18,542 nt of DNA from CANGTU01 sp046336655 (GCA_046336655.1 JBKDGH010000091.1:1-18542); one strand, 5' to 3'; shown: positions 1 through 6,932, counted from the first letter of the stretch. Notes: generated from the letters alone by a model not told the origin. A program made the numbers and translations.

Positions 1-1710
1 GTGCAGCAGTTCGGCGACCACGCCGTCGGCCGGCGCGGCGATGGTGTGCTCCATCTTCATCGCTTCCATGACCATCAGGGGCTGGCCGCGCGACACCGTC
101 GCGCCGGCGGCCACCAGCACCGCCACCACCTTGCCGGGCATGGGTGCGACCAGCCCGCCGACCGCATCGACATCGTCGCCCGATTGCGCCCGCGCCGGGC
201 GCCAGCCCAGGCTGCTCTGGCCCTGCGGGGTGACGAGGTGCAGCGTCTCGCCATCGGCCACCGCGCCGCAGTCGAAGGCCTCGCTGCCGGCCAGGCCGCT
301 CAGGCGCCGCGTGCCCGGGTCCCAGCGCAGATCGGCCAGGCAGACCGCCTCGTCGCCGGCGAACACGGTGTGGCCGCCGCGGGCATAGGCCACCTGCACG
401 GTGTGGAGCTCGGCGCCGGCGAACGAGTCGCAGCGCATCAGCCGTCGCAGGAAGGCGATGTTGGTGTGCAGGCCCACCACCTCGAAGCGGGTCAGGGCCG
501 CGTCCATGCGCGCGATCGCGCCCTCGCGGTCGGGCGCCCAGGTGATCAGCTTGGCGAGCATCGGGTCGTAGAAGATCGGAATCGCCATGCCCTCTTCAAA
601 TCCATCGTCGACGCGCACACCGGGACCAGAAGGACGGCGATACGTTTCGAGCGTTCCGATATCGGGTAAAAACTGATTGAGCGGATCTTCGGCGTAGACG
701 CGGATTTCGAGCGCATGGCCGTTGATCTTCAGGTCATCCTGACCGAAGGATAGCTTTTCGCCACGAGCAATGCGGATTTGCTCTTTCACGAGATCCACGC
801 CGGTGATCATCTCTGTGACCGGATGCTCAACCTGCAACCTCGTATTCATTTCAAGGAAGTAATAATTCAGGTTTTCATCCACGAGAAACTCCACGGTTCC
901 CGCGCCCACGTAATCGCAGCTGCGTGCCACCGCACAGGCACTTTCTCCCATCGCCTTGCGCAGTTCGGGCGTGAGCACTGCAGAGGGAGCTTCTTCCACC
1001 ACTTTCTGATGGCGGCGCTGAATGCTGCATTCACGCTCAAACAAATACAGCACATTGCCCTGCGTATCCGCCAGCACCTGAATTTCGATGTGTCGCGGTC
1101 CGGCTACATAGCGCTCAATGAACACCGAGCCATCGCCGAATGCACTTTCCGCCTCAGAGATCGCACGGGCCATCTGCTCATCGAGGTCTTCAATGCGCTC
1201 TACGATACGCATTCCCTTTCCTCCGCCTCCCGCGCGGGCCTTGATCAGCACAGGCAGTCCTACTTCAAGGGCGATACGGCGGGCTTCTTCAGGATTATCG
1301 ACTGCCCCATCCGTACCGGGTACCATGGGGATGCCGTATTTTTTTGCTGCAGCTTTTGCCGCGAGTTTGCTGCCCATGACTTCAATACTTTGCGGCGACG
1401 GGCCGATGAATGTGAGTCCCGCGGCCTTTACCTGTGCGGCAAATGCGGCATTTTCCGAAAGGAATCCGTAGCCGGGGTGAATGCCATCCACACCAAGTAG
1501 CTTGCACACTTCAATGATCTTGTCTCCGCGGAGGTAGGACTGATTGGAAGGAGCAGGACCAATGCATACGGCTTCATCGGCGTAGCGCACAAACGGTGCG
1601 TTGCGGTCGGCCTCACTGAACACTGCCACGGTGGCAATACCCATCTCCTTTGCGGAGCGCATCACGCGCAGAGCAATCTCTCCCCGGTTGGCGACAAGAA
1701 TCTTCTTCAT
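1..1710 (-). CDS. Biotin carboxylase / biotin-carrier alpha subunit of an acyl-CoA carboxylase (chimeric, partial)
   Basis: This 570-codon reading frame runs off the window edge without a stop. The N-terminal part is a complete biotin carboxylase: MKKILVANRGEIALRV start, ATP-grasp glycine loop GGGGKGM (about 161-167), ERECSIQRRHQK (225-236) and EMNTRLQVEHPVTE (287-300). The C-terminal end is a biotinyl carrier domain with MEAMKMEH, biotinylated lysine about residue 552. Such proteins carboxylate biotin for acetyl-, propionyl- or methylcrotonyl-CoA carboxylase. Codons up to about residue 375 match the rest of the window. From about residue 380 (bases below ~575) the sequence turns very GC-rich and looks like a proteobacterial methylcrotonyl-CoA carboxylase alpha subunit. 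The middle linker (about 78 aa between the GAELHT and APMPGKVV motifs) seems short for that family. The N-terminal function is certain. Whether the fusion is real is doubtful. Confidence 0.85.
   Translation of the reverse strand, partial: MKKILVANRGEIALRVMRSAKEMGIATVAVFSEADRNAPFVRYADEAVCIGPAPSNQSYLRGDKIIEVCKLLGVDGIHPGYGFLSENAAFAAQVKAAGLTFIGPSPQSIEVMGSKLAAKAAAKKYGIPMVPGTDGAVDNPEEARRIALEVGLPVLIKARAGGGGKGMRIVERIEDLDEQMARAISEAESAFGDGSVFIERYVAGPRHIEIQVLADTQGNVLYLFERECSIQRRHQKVVEEAPSAVLTPELRKAMGESACAVARSCDYVGAGTVEFLVDENLNYYFLEMNTRLQVEHPVTEMITGVDLVKEQIRIARGEKLSFGQDDLKINGHALEIRVYAEDPLNQFLPDIGTLETYRRPSGPGVRVDDGFEEGMAIPIFYDPMLAKLITWAPDREGAIARMDAALTRFEVVGLHTNIAFLRRLMRCDSFAGAELHTVQVAYARGGHTVFAGDEAVCLADLRWDPGTRRLSGLAGSEAFDCGAVADGETLHLVTPQGQSSLGWRPARAQSGDDVDAVGGLVAPMPGKVVAVLVAAGATVSRGQPLMVMEAMKMEHTIAAPADGVVAELLH
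555..600. other. Abrupt composition junction inside the carboxylase gene (probable assembly chimera)
   Basis: Bases 1 to about 560 are strongly GC-rich (gcc, gcg and cgg runs; nearly all third codon positions G or C on the minus strand). From about 600 onward composition is balanced, as in the remaining window. The switch falls where all biotin carboxylases share the conserved stretch GMAIPIFYDPMLAKL, the kind of place where short-read assemblies join two organisms. The reading frame is preserved across it. Confidence 0.75.
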
Positions 1711-1714
1711 GGTA

Positions 1715-1722
1715 CAAAAATG
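1715..1722 (-). promoter_or_regulatory. Putative -7 promoter box of the biotin carboxylase gene
   Basis: Minus-strand CATTTTTG matches 7 of the 8 positions of the Bacteroidota -7 box TAnnTTTG, counting the two free ones. It is followed by TACC and then the ATG, so the start codon lies 4 nt after the box. No clear -33 TTTG was seen. Confidence 0.45.
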
Positions 1723-1745
1723 AATCGGAAGCGGCGAAATGCAGT

Positions 1746-1753
1746 CATATTTG
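1746..1753 (+). promoter_or_regulatory. Putative -7 promoter box of the 48-aa membrane protein gene
   Basis: CATATTTG resembles TAnnTTTG with one mismatch and lies 33 nt before the proposed ATG. It is divergent from the carboxylase promoter box 23 bases away. Short match only. Confidence 0.3.
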
Positions 1754-1786
1754 GTGCGGCAATTCGGGAAGTTGCCCACATCTTAT

Positions 1787-1933
1787 ATGCATGATCAGGA
1801 AAAGAGAACGATTAAAAAGTGGCTTGCGCGAATTGGCATAGCCGGTTTTTTGTTTTTTCTGATCAAAGGACTGATCTGGCTCGCGGTCTTTGCTTTTGCC
1901 GGCACACAGTTGCTTGACCGGTGCAACAGATGA
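1787..1933 (+). CDS. Small single-pass membrane protein (48 aa)
   Basis: The protein starts MHDQEKRTIKKWLARIG, with a charged, basic amphipathic N-terminus. One hydrophobic segment follows (about residues 14-35, including GFLFFLIKGLIWLAVFAF), then a short tail ending in LLDRCNR. I recall short proteins of this design, with the pattern K-x-G-I-x-G-F-x-FFL-x-KG-L-x-WL, in flavobacterial genomes, but I know no function. An in-frame upstream ATG at 1739 would add 16 residues that look unlike the family pattern, so I prefer 1787. The stop abuts the stop of the convergent SirB1-like gene inside one TGATCA palindrome. The hydrophobic pattern and conserved-looking core favour a real gene, though shortness limits certainty. 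Confidence 0.6.
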   Translation: MHDQEKRTIKKWLARIGIAGFLFFLIKGLIWLAVFAFAGTQLLDRCNR

Positions 1934-2839
1934 TCAGTCGAGGCGCTCGAGCAACACACTCTGCAACGTGCGCAATTCCCTCACCTTGTCTTCGCGGTTC
2001 ATGGCGATGTAGGAGTGAATCAGGCTGTTCATCAGTCGCACCATGATCTCCACATTCGAGCACGGACGGTAGAAACGCTCTTCGGGATTGAGTTTATGCT
2101 GCTGAAGAAACTCGTCGATGTCATCCTGGGTGAGCACTGCCCCGTGATTGAACGGGTCGATGAAGAACAGCACTTCCGAATCTTCCAGCGGCGGCAGGAA
2201 TTCTTCCAGTTCCGGCGTGTAATCGAGAAAGCACAGCACGAAATGGCTCGGGAGATTTACTCCGAAGATGGGCACATCCAGCGCACGGGCCAGCATGCAG
2301 TACATCATTCCCATCGAAACGGGATTGCCGCATTTGGTGCTGAGGATATCGGTCAGAAAGTGATTCTGAGGATTTGAGTGCTCCTGCGGATTCCCGTGAA
2401 AGCCGTGCAACTGAAAGAGCATGTGATTGAACACCCGCACAATTTCCAGCGCAGTGAGATGGTCGTTCAGCTCGAGCCAGATGTCTTGTCGCAGGCGTGA
2501 CACGGAGCGGCGGAGCTCTGCTTCATCAAAGCCGGGATACTGGTAGCGGTTGAGAATGATTGCGCCTTCAAGCAGGTCCTGTTCCGGTGAATTCCTCCAG
2601 TCGAGCAGTCGCTTGTAAACGGATTCGTATTGAATACTGTTGATCAGCTCCTCCACGCGGCGATGGAACAGTGGACCGAACTCATGCAATTCCCAGAAAT
2701 GTTCCAGTTGAGGAATCACTTGCTCGCCGCGGCTTTTTAATTCGCCGCGTACCTGCTGGTAAATTGCTTCATCCGGATCCTCAATCAGGGAAATCAGGGC
2801 TGAAATCTCGCTGTGTACCATATGGCTTCTCATTTCCAC
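1934..2839 (-). CDS. SirB1/UPF0162 transglutaminase-like superfamily protein
   Basis: This roughly 300-aa protein has the layout of the SirB1 family (transglutaminase-like core 2). A helical N-terminal domain (ALISLIEDPDEAIYQQV) is followed by the family hallmark KCGNPVSMGMMYCMLARA and then VPIFGVNLPSHFVLCF, where E. coli SirB1 has a GNPLGLG...GVNLPGHFLL pattern. The family is widespread but its biochemical role is unclear; papain/transglutaminase-type hydrolysis is not demonstrated. The start is uncertain. GTG at 2839 lies exactly 4 nt after a perfect -7 box, while ATG at 2833 or 2821 (giving MVHSEISALISL) better fits typical homologue N-termini and has a GAGAAG stretch upstream. It reads in the same direction as the uridine phosphorylase gene, 69 nt downstream of it, with its own promoter. 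Confidence 0.9.
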   Translation of the reverse strand: MEMRSHMVHSEISALISLIEDPDEAIYQQVRGELKSRGEQVIPQLEHFWELHEFGPLFHRRVEELINSIQYESVYKRLLDWRNSPEQDLLEGAIILNRYQYPGFDEAELRRSVSRLRQDIWLELNDHLTALEIVRVFNHMLFQLHGFHGNPQEHSNPQNHFLTDILSTKCGNPVSMGMMYCMLARALDVPIFGVNLPSHFVLCFLDYTPELEEFLPPLEDSEVLFFIDPFNHGAVLTQDDIDEFLQQHKLNPEERFYRPCSNVEIMVRLMNSLIHSYIAMNREDKVRELRTLQSVLLERLD

Positions 2840-2843
2840 GTTC

Positions 2844-2851
2844 CAAAACTA
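2844..2851 (-). promoter_or_regulatory. -7 promoter box of the SirB1-like gene
   Basis: Minus-strand TAGTTTTG is an exact match to the Bacteroidota TAnnTTTG box. It is followed by GAAC and a GTG codon, so initiation of transcription would fall at or very near the GTG. Confidence 0.6.
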
Positions 2852-2908
2852 CCGGCACACCAACAAGAGAGAAGGTGTCAGCCTTCCCGATTATTCACAC
2901 GAAACCGC

Positions 2909-3799
2909 TTAAAATCGCTCAAGTACTTGTTCTATAAGGCTTTCCACACTTGCTGACGGGTTGTTGTGAAATTCTTTTGTGGCTCTGTTAGCCAGTATGG
3001 CGCAGGTGGTAAGCGCCCTGTGCCCGAGCAATGAAGCCAGCGCATAGATGCCGGCGCACTCCATTTCGAAATTGGTAATCCTGAGTCCGTTGTGTTGGAA
3101 GGTCGCATAGCCGTCAATCATGGGCTCCATCACCGAATGCAGGCGCACCGTGCGGCCTTGCGGCCCGTAAAATCCGTTGGCCGTGGCGGTGATGCCACTG
3201 ACCATGTCATGACCGATCCGCTTCAGCAGTGACGCATCTGCTGCTGCGGCATACAAGCCGGAGTGATGAGCCAGATGGACAAATGAGTCGCGCAATGCTT
3301 CGGTGAGGGCGACTTCCCGGGCCTCAGGCTCCATGTCGTATGAAAGAGGCACTCCGTCGACTGCAAACGCCATGGACGAAGCCACAAAGCTCCCCGGGGC
3401 AATTTCGGGATGCAGGGTTCCGCTGGTGCCGATGCGTACGATTTCCAGTGAGGTCAGACTGGCTTTCGGTGTGCGGTTCCTCAGGTCAATGTTCACTGCC
3501 GCATCCAGCTCGTTCATCACGATGTCAATATTGTCCACTCCGATACCGCTGCTTACCACGGAGATGTTCCGTTCGCCAAGTCGTCCGGTATGTACCACGA
3601 ATTCGCGGTTGTGCACCCGGTGTGCGACCTGATCGAAGTGCTTGCTCAGCTCAGGGACGCGCTCGGGGTCACCAACGATGATGACTTTCGTCGCCAGTTG
3701 TTCAGGGTGTATGCCGAGGTGATAAAGACTACCGTCGGCCCGGAGAATGAGTTCGGTTTCCGGAATGAATTCACCGGCTTCGCGGAGGCGTGCAATCAT
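2909..3799 (-). CDS. udp: Uridine phosphorylase (nucleoside phosphorylase family 1)
   Basis: This cytosolic 296-aa enzyme of pyrimidine salvage splits uridine with phosphate into uracil and ribose-1-phosphate. The phosphate-binding GDPERV loop (43-48), VSSGIG (82-87), RIGTSGTL (122-129), a base-site GFYGPQGR (209-216) and the ribose-binding FEMECAG (244-250) are all present and in family order. The N-terminal extension with ELILRADGSLYHLGI is typical of Bacteroidota members. The ATG chosen lies 4 nt after a perfect -7 box that itself overlaps the stop codon of the upstream rhomboid gene, 9 nt away. Family membership is certain. Uridine specificity over other nucleosides is inferred from resemblance. 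Confidence 0.93.
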   Translation of the reverse strand: MIARLREAGEFIPETELILRADGSLYHLGIHPEQLATKVIIVGDPERVPELSKHFDQVAHRVHNREFVVHTGRLGERNISVVSSGIGVDNIDIVMNELDAAVNIDLRNRTPKASLTSLEIVRIGTSGTLHPEIAPGSFVASSMAFAVDGVPLSYDMEPEAREVALTEALRDSFVHLAHHSGLYAAAADASLLKRIGHDMVSGITATANGFYGPQGRTVRLHSVMEPMIDGYATFQHNGLRITNFEMECAGIYALASLLGHRALTTCAILANRATKEFHNNPSASVESLIEQVLERF

Positions 3800-3803
3800 C
3801 CGC

Positions 3804-3811
3804 CAAACTTA
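3804..3811 (-). promoter_or_regulatory. -7 promoter box of udp, overlapping the rhomboid stop codon
   Basis: Minus-strand TAAGTTTG is an exact TAnnTTTG match. Its TAA is the stop codon of the rhomboid gene, and the box is followed by GCGG and the udp ATG. If active, udp has a private promoter with essentially no untranslated leader. Confidence 0.55.
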
Positions 3812-4534
3812 GCGATTCAGCGGCTCTCCTGATTTGTCATCTGCAACCGGAGGCTGATATCCGGGCATCCAGTAAGGGTCGGAATCATCAGGTTCGGGCT
3901 CTGTTTCAAACCGGTAGATCGGCTCAGGCGGTCCTTGCCTGCGGTACACCAGCGCGAGGACAGCGCCTGTAGCGAGTCCCGAGAGATGGCCTTCCCAGCT
4001 GATTCCGGCCTCGATCGGAAAGGCATACCACATCATGGAACCGTAGTACAGCGACACAGCCAAAGCGACCCGGCGTGCCCTGGGATTTTTCCGAAGCAAT
4101 CCACTGAACAGCAGGAAGCCAAACAGGCCATAGATAAGCATACTGGCACCGATATGGTTGGCCGGCCGGCCGATGCACCACAGCACAATGCCTGAAAGGA
4201 GGAAGAGCCAGCCAAAGACCTTCAGCGACAAGGTGCGGTAGAAGTAGAAGAGGAAAGAGTTGAGTACGAAAAAGGACAGTGTGTTGTTGATGAGGTGCTT
4301 CCAGTCGCCGTGCAGAAAATGCATCGTGAAAATACCCTTGAGACCATCGATGCTCCTCGGTCGCATACCATAAGGTTTGAGGTTATAGCCGAGGTATTCA
4401 TCCATGAGAAAGATCGCCCAGATGACGGAGAGGACAAACAGGGAGGCCATCACAGCGTCCAGCATCTTTTCGCCATCGGCGGACTCGCGTCTAAATTCTG
4501 TTAATCCAGAGTGATCGTTCACCGGGTTTTCCAT
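3809..4534 (-). CDS. Rhomboid-family intramembrane serine protease
   Basis: This 241-aa polytopic inner-membrane protein has about six hydrophobic segments between residues 25 and 197, then a soluble acidic/proline-rich tail. Rhomboids cleave transmembrane helices using a Ser-His dyad. Here the serine is in HIGASM (Ser131), the histidine in SWEGHLSG (His183), and the oxyanion asparagine in WKHLINNT (83-84). The residue after the catalytic serine is Met, whereas most family members have GxSG, so the active-site loop is atypical although the dyad is intact. The ATG at 4534 gives a hydrophilic N-terminus; an internal Met24 (MLDAVMASLF) is an alternative start. It is divergent from the small ORF at 4563 and 9 nt ahead of udp. 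A weak -7-like TAGTTTAG lies 12 nt upstream of the ATG. Confidence 0.88.
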   Translation of the reverse strand: MENPVNDHSGLTEFRRESADGEKMLDAVMASLFVLSVIWAIFLMDEYLGYNLKPYGMRPRSIDGLKGIFTMHFLHGDWKHLINNTLSFFVLNSFLFYFYRTLSLKVFGWLFLLSGIVLWCIGRPANHIGASMLIYGLFGFLLFSGLLRKNPRARRVALAVSLYYGSMMWYAFPIEAGISWEGHLSGLATGAVLALVYRRQGPPEPIYRFETEPEPDDSDPYWMPGYQPPVADDKSGEPLNR

Positions 4535-4562
4535 AGATTGCTCGTTCTAAACTATCCCGTAA

Positions 4563-4814
4563 ATGCGAAAGTCCACATTGCTTTTTGTTGCAGCATCACT
4601 GATCAGCCTCGGTGTTTTGGCGGTATCGGAGGAGGGAAAGACTTCCCGTCAGCCTGCTGCGGGAAAAGAAACTCCTGCGTTTTCACTGACACAGGGGTAC
4701 TTTTCGATTTTCTCTTTGTTCATAGACACGCCTGTTCAGCAGACTTGTCCGGACACCATTCGCATCACGGTCTCTATGCCCCGGATCAAAGAAAATACCC
4801 GGAAGACCCGTTAA
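4563..4814 (+). CDS. Possible small exported protein (83 aa), unrecognised
   Basis: The ORF begins MRKSTLLFVAASLISLGVLA, a plausible signal sequence with a basic start and hydrophobic core. A short polar mature part follows, with hydrophobic patch YFSIFSLFID, one cysteine, and a basic end (KENTRKTR). I recognise no family. It fills the gap between the divergent rhomboid gene and the convergent dnaN gene. The only promoter-like sequence is weak (TAAACTATCC). A different-frame ORF (4511-4849) covers the same stretch but is cysteine/histidine-rich without a signal and looks like a shadow. The signal-like N-terminus is the main support. Confidence 0.45.
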   Translation: MRKSTLLFVAASLISLGVLAVSEEGKTSRQPAAGKETPAFSLTQGYFSIFSLFIDTPVQQTCPDTIRITVSMPRIKENTRKTR

Positions 4815-4838
4815 GACAGATTGTCGGAAAGGTGAGGC

Positions 4839-5957
4839 TCAGGAGTTGAGCATCACCGGCATAACAAGCATCAGAATATCTTCCTGCTCAGCGTCCGCTT
4901 CTACGGGCTTGATGATGCCTGCACGGTTTGGGGCGCTCATCTCGAGATGAATGTTTTCTGAATCCATATTGCTAAGCATATCCTGCAGGAAGCGGGAGTT
5001 AAAACCGATCTCCATATCGTCACCGCTGTAGGTGCAAGTCAGGCGCTCCTGTGCTTCGTTAGCGAAATCCAGGTCTTCTGCAGAAATGGTCAGTTCACTT
5101 CCGCCCATCTTCAGGCGCACCTGATGGGTGGTCTTATTGGCGAATATGCTCACACGCTTGATTGAACCAAGGAGGTCGAGGCGATCTACCGAAAGGCGGA
5201 ACGGGTTCTCTTTCGGGATTACCGCTTCGTAGTTAGGGTATTTTCCTTCGATCAGCCTGCACGACATAGTGACATGATCGAAGTTGAACATTGCGTTTTG
5301 CTCGGTGTATTCTACCCGCACGTCCGCCTTGAGGGAAGAAAGCGCGCCACGGAGCAGGTTCAGAGGCTTGCGTGGCATGATGAAAGAAGCACTTTCACCT
5401 CCGACACCCTTCCAGCTGTATCTCACCAGTTTATGAGCGTCAGTACCAACGAATCGCACGCTGTCTTCATGAATCTCAAAGAACACCCCGCTCATGGTCG
5501 GGCGCATATCATCGTTGCCCGCAGCGAAGAGGGTTTTGTGGATTGCCCGGGCGAGTATATCTGACGAAATGACAAGGCTTCGGGTATTTTCCATAGCCGG
5601 GGTGCGCGGGAATTCTTCCCCGTTCTGGCCATTGAGTTTGTATTTTCCGTAATCAGAGGCGATTTCCACACCGAGGGTTTTCAGATCGATGGTGAAAGTA
5701 AGCGGCTGTTCGGGAAGGCTCTTCAGCGCATCGAGCAGCAGGCGGGCAGGAAGCGCAATCACGCCTTCCTCCTTGGCCTCAACGGCCATCCGCGTGGTCA
5801 TGGACGTTTCGAGGTCTGAAGCCGAAATGGTCAGTTCCTTATCCTTGATCTCGAAGAGAAAATTATCAAGAATTGGAAGGGTATTGCTGGAATTAAGTAC
5901 TCCGCTCAGCATCTGGAGTTGCTTGAGCAGCGCCGTGCTGGTGACGATGAATTTCAT
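4839..5957 (-). CDS. dnaN: DNA polymerase III subunit beta (sliding clamp)
   Basis: The protein forms the ring-shaped homodimeric clamp that tethers DNA polymerase III and other partners to DNA. From the ATG at 5957 (MKFIVTSTALLKQLQ) it is 372 aa, the usual length for three clamp domains. Family features include NTLPILDNFLFE near residues 23-34, GKYKLNGQNGEEFPR, and MRPTMSGVFFE. The end, LVMPVMLNS, is the position of the protease-like binding pocket tail. A longer frame extends upstream to 6011, but its extra 18 residues span the -7 promoter box and do not resemble DnaN, so 5957 is the start. It is not next to dnaA or recF here, which is common in Bacteroidota. Confidence 0.97.
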   Translation of the reverse strand: MKFIVTSTALLKQLQMLSGVLNSSNTLPILDNFLFEIKDKELTISASDLETSMTTRMAVEAKEEGVIALPARLLLDALKSLPEQPLTFTIDLKTLGVEIASDYGKYKLNGQNGEEFPRTPAMENTRSLVISSDILARAIHKTLFAAGNDDMRPTMSGVFFEIHEDSVRFVGTDAHKLVRYSWKGVGGESASFIMPRKPLNLLRGALSSLKADVRVEYTEQNAMFNFDHVTMSCRLIEGKYPNYEAVIPKENPFRLSVDRLDLLGSIKRVSIFANKTTHQVRLKMGGSELTISAEDLDFANEAQERLTCTYSGDDMEIGFNSRFLQDMLSNMDSENIHLEMSAPNRAGIIKPVEADAEQEDILMLVMPVMLNS

Positions 5958-5978
5958 ACGTGTGGTTTCTGTAGCGCG

Positions 5979-5986
5979 CAAATATA
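5979..5986 (-). promoter_or_regulatory. -7 promoter box of dnaN
   Basis: Minus-strand TATATTTG is an exact TAnnTTTG match, 21 nt before the dnaN ATG. A -33-like TTGG (minus strand, 6011-6008) lies 21 nt upstream. This leaves a short leader of about 15 nt. Confidence 0.65.
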
Positions 5987-6072
5987 CAGGCCTCGGTCTG
6001 CCTCCGGCCAATGGTTTATGAACATCCGCAGCGGTTCTTTCACAGCACCTTGGTTGGTAAATGGTTTTTTAC

Positions 6073-6080
6073 TACATTGG
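6073..6080 (+). promoter_or_regulatory. Weak -7-like box upstream of the 103-aa protein gene
   Basis: TACATTGG matches TAnnTTTG with one mismatch. A TTGG 19 nt upstream (6050-6053) could serve as the -33 element. The 154-base region 5958-6111 between the divergent genes otherwise holds only the dnaN promoter. Confidence 0.3.
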
Positions 6081-6111
6081 CCTTGCTTAACCCTATTTAA
6101 CCGCCTTAACT

Positions 6112-6423
6112 ATGGAGTCCAACAGGGATAATCTGCGCTACGCTGTGCAGGAATTGCTCAATGAAGTCATCGAGCAGGGATTTCATCACCTGATCAATCA
6201 TCCGCAAAACAGTGATGAGCTCAACAGGATCATCAAGGAAGCCACAGATGAATTGAATTACCAGCTTCTTCGAATCGATTCCCATTCTTTCCGAAAAGAC
6301 AGTCCGGAAGTGAAGGCGCACTACCAGCAGGTCTCCAAAGACTCGCAGCGGAAGAGCCTCGAATTACTGGGCAAGTTGCAGCAGGTGCAGCAGCGCGATG
6401 TGCCCCGGCTCAGGAGGGTTTAG
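6112..6423 (+). CDS. Small helical hypothetical protein (103 aa)
   Basis: MESNRDNLRYAVQELLNEV opens a charged, soluble, almost wholly helical protein with no signal peptide, membrane segment or cysteine. The second half (HYQQVSKDSQRKSLELLGKL) looks amphipathic and may form a coiled coil. I do not recognise a family. It is divergent from dnaN with a 154-nt gap. Its TAG stop overlaps the stop of the convergent TPR protein gene by 4 bases. Balanced codon use like its neighbours, and the absence of a plausible gene on the other strand, favour a real gene. Confidence 0.65.
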   Translation: MESNRDNLRYAVQELLNEVIEQGFHHLINHPQNSDELNRIIKEATDELNYQLLRIDSHSFRKDSPEVKAHYQQVSKDSQRKSLELLGKLQQVQQRDVPRLRRV

Positions 6424-6932
6424 ATGCTGTTTACCAGCTTGCTGACCTGCTTAATGTCGTTTTTCAGGTAGCCTTTTCCGTCGAATTTCTTTGCTTCGTT
6501 CAGGAAGTGGATTGCTTCGCGTTTCTTGCGCTTGTTGGCGGTAATCACCGCCAGGTTGAGGTACACTGCTGCGCGGTCGTGGTCCAGACGCAACCCATGC
6601 TGCAGAGCAGTCCGGAAAAATTTTTCACTCTGCGCAAGGCTATTCGTCTGGATGTCCACTGAGCCCATCAGAAAATAGTAATATCCTTTCTGATTCTTCC
6701 AGAGGTGATCCGGATTGATGCGGTTGAGCCACGTGCGGGCTTTGTCCACTTTCTGCTGACGGATATAGAAGAATGCGATGATCATCCGCATGCTGCGCAA
6801 TACCACCAGCACCAGCACAGCGGTAAGGAGAACGGCAAAAATACCCGTCACCCATTTACCGCGAACAAACAGACTCACGGACAAGGCAAGCGCGCCCAGT
6901 GCAATGATTCCTTTAATAATTCGTGTATCCAA
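6420..6932 (-). CDS. Membrane-anchored tetratricopeptide-repeat-like protein
   Basis: From the TTG at 6932 the product is about 170 aa (MDTRIIKGIIALGALAL). Two hydrophobic segments at about residues 5-22 and 27-55 form an N-terminal anchor, followed by a soluble domain with TPR character (KARTWLNRINPDHLW, SEKFFRTALQHGLRLDHD, AVYLNLAVITANKRKKREAI). TPRs mediate protein contacts; the partner is unknown. A longer frame starts with TTG at 6974, but that TTG is the tail of a perfect -7 promoter box, so it cannot be translated from that promoter. TTG 6932 is preceded by AGGA. A rarer ATT start a few codons on is also possible. Confidence 0.72.
   Translation of the reverse strand: MDTRIIKGIIALGALALSVSLFVRGKWVTGIFAVLLTAVLVLVVLRSMRMIIAFFYIRQQKVDKARTWLNRINPDHLWKNQKGYYYFLMGSVDIQTNSLAQSEKFFRTALQHGLRLDHDRAAVYLNLAVITANKRKKREAIHFLNEAKKFDGKGYLKNDIKQVSKLVNSI

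Noticed and set aside
1..1500. Plus-strand ORFs at 1-669 and 778-1500 (222 and 240 aa)
   Set aside because: Both are antisense to the clear biotin carboxylase frame, are rich in His/Arg/Cys and resemble no family; the first is open mainly because of high GC.
4511..4849. 112-aa plus-strand ORF overlapping the 83-aa ORF
   Set aside because: It starts inside the rhomboid gene, is His/Cys-rich without a coherent fold pattern, and is less plausible than the signal-bearing ORF in the other frame.
5958..6011. N-terminal extension of dnaN to 6011
   Set aside because: The extra 18 codons include the -7 promoter box, and the clamp family starts at MKFIVTS.
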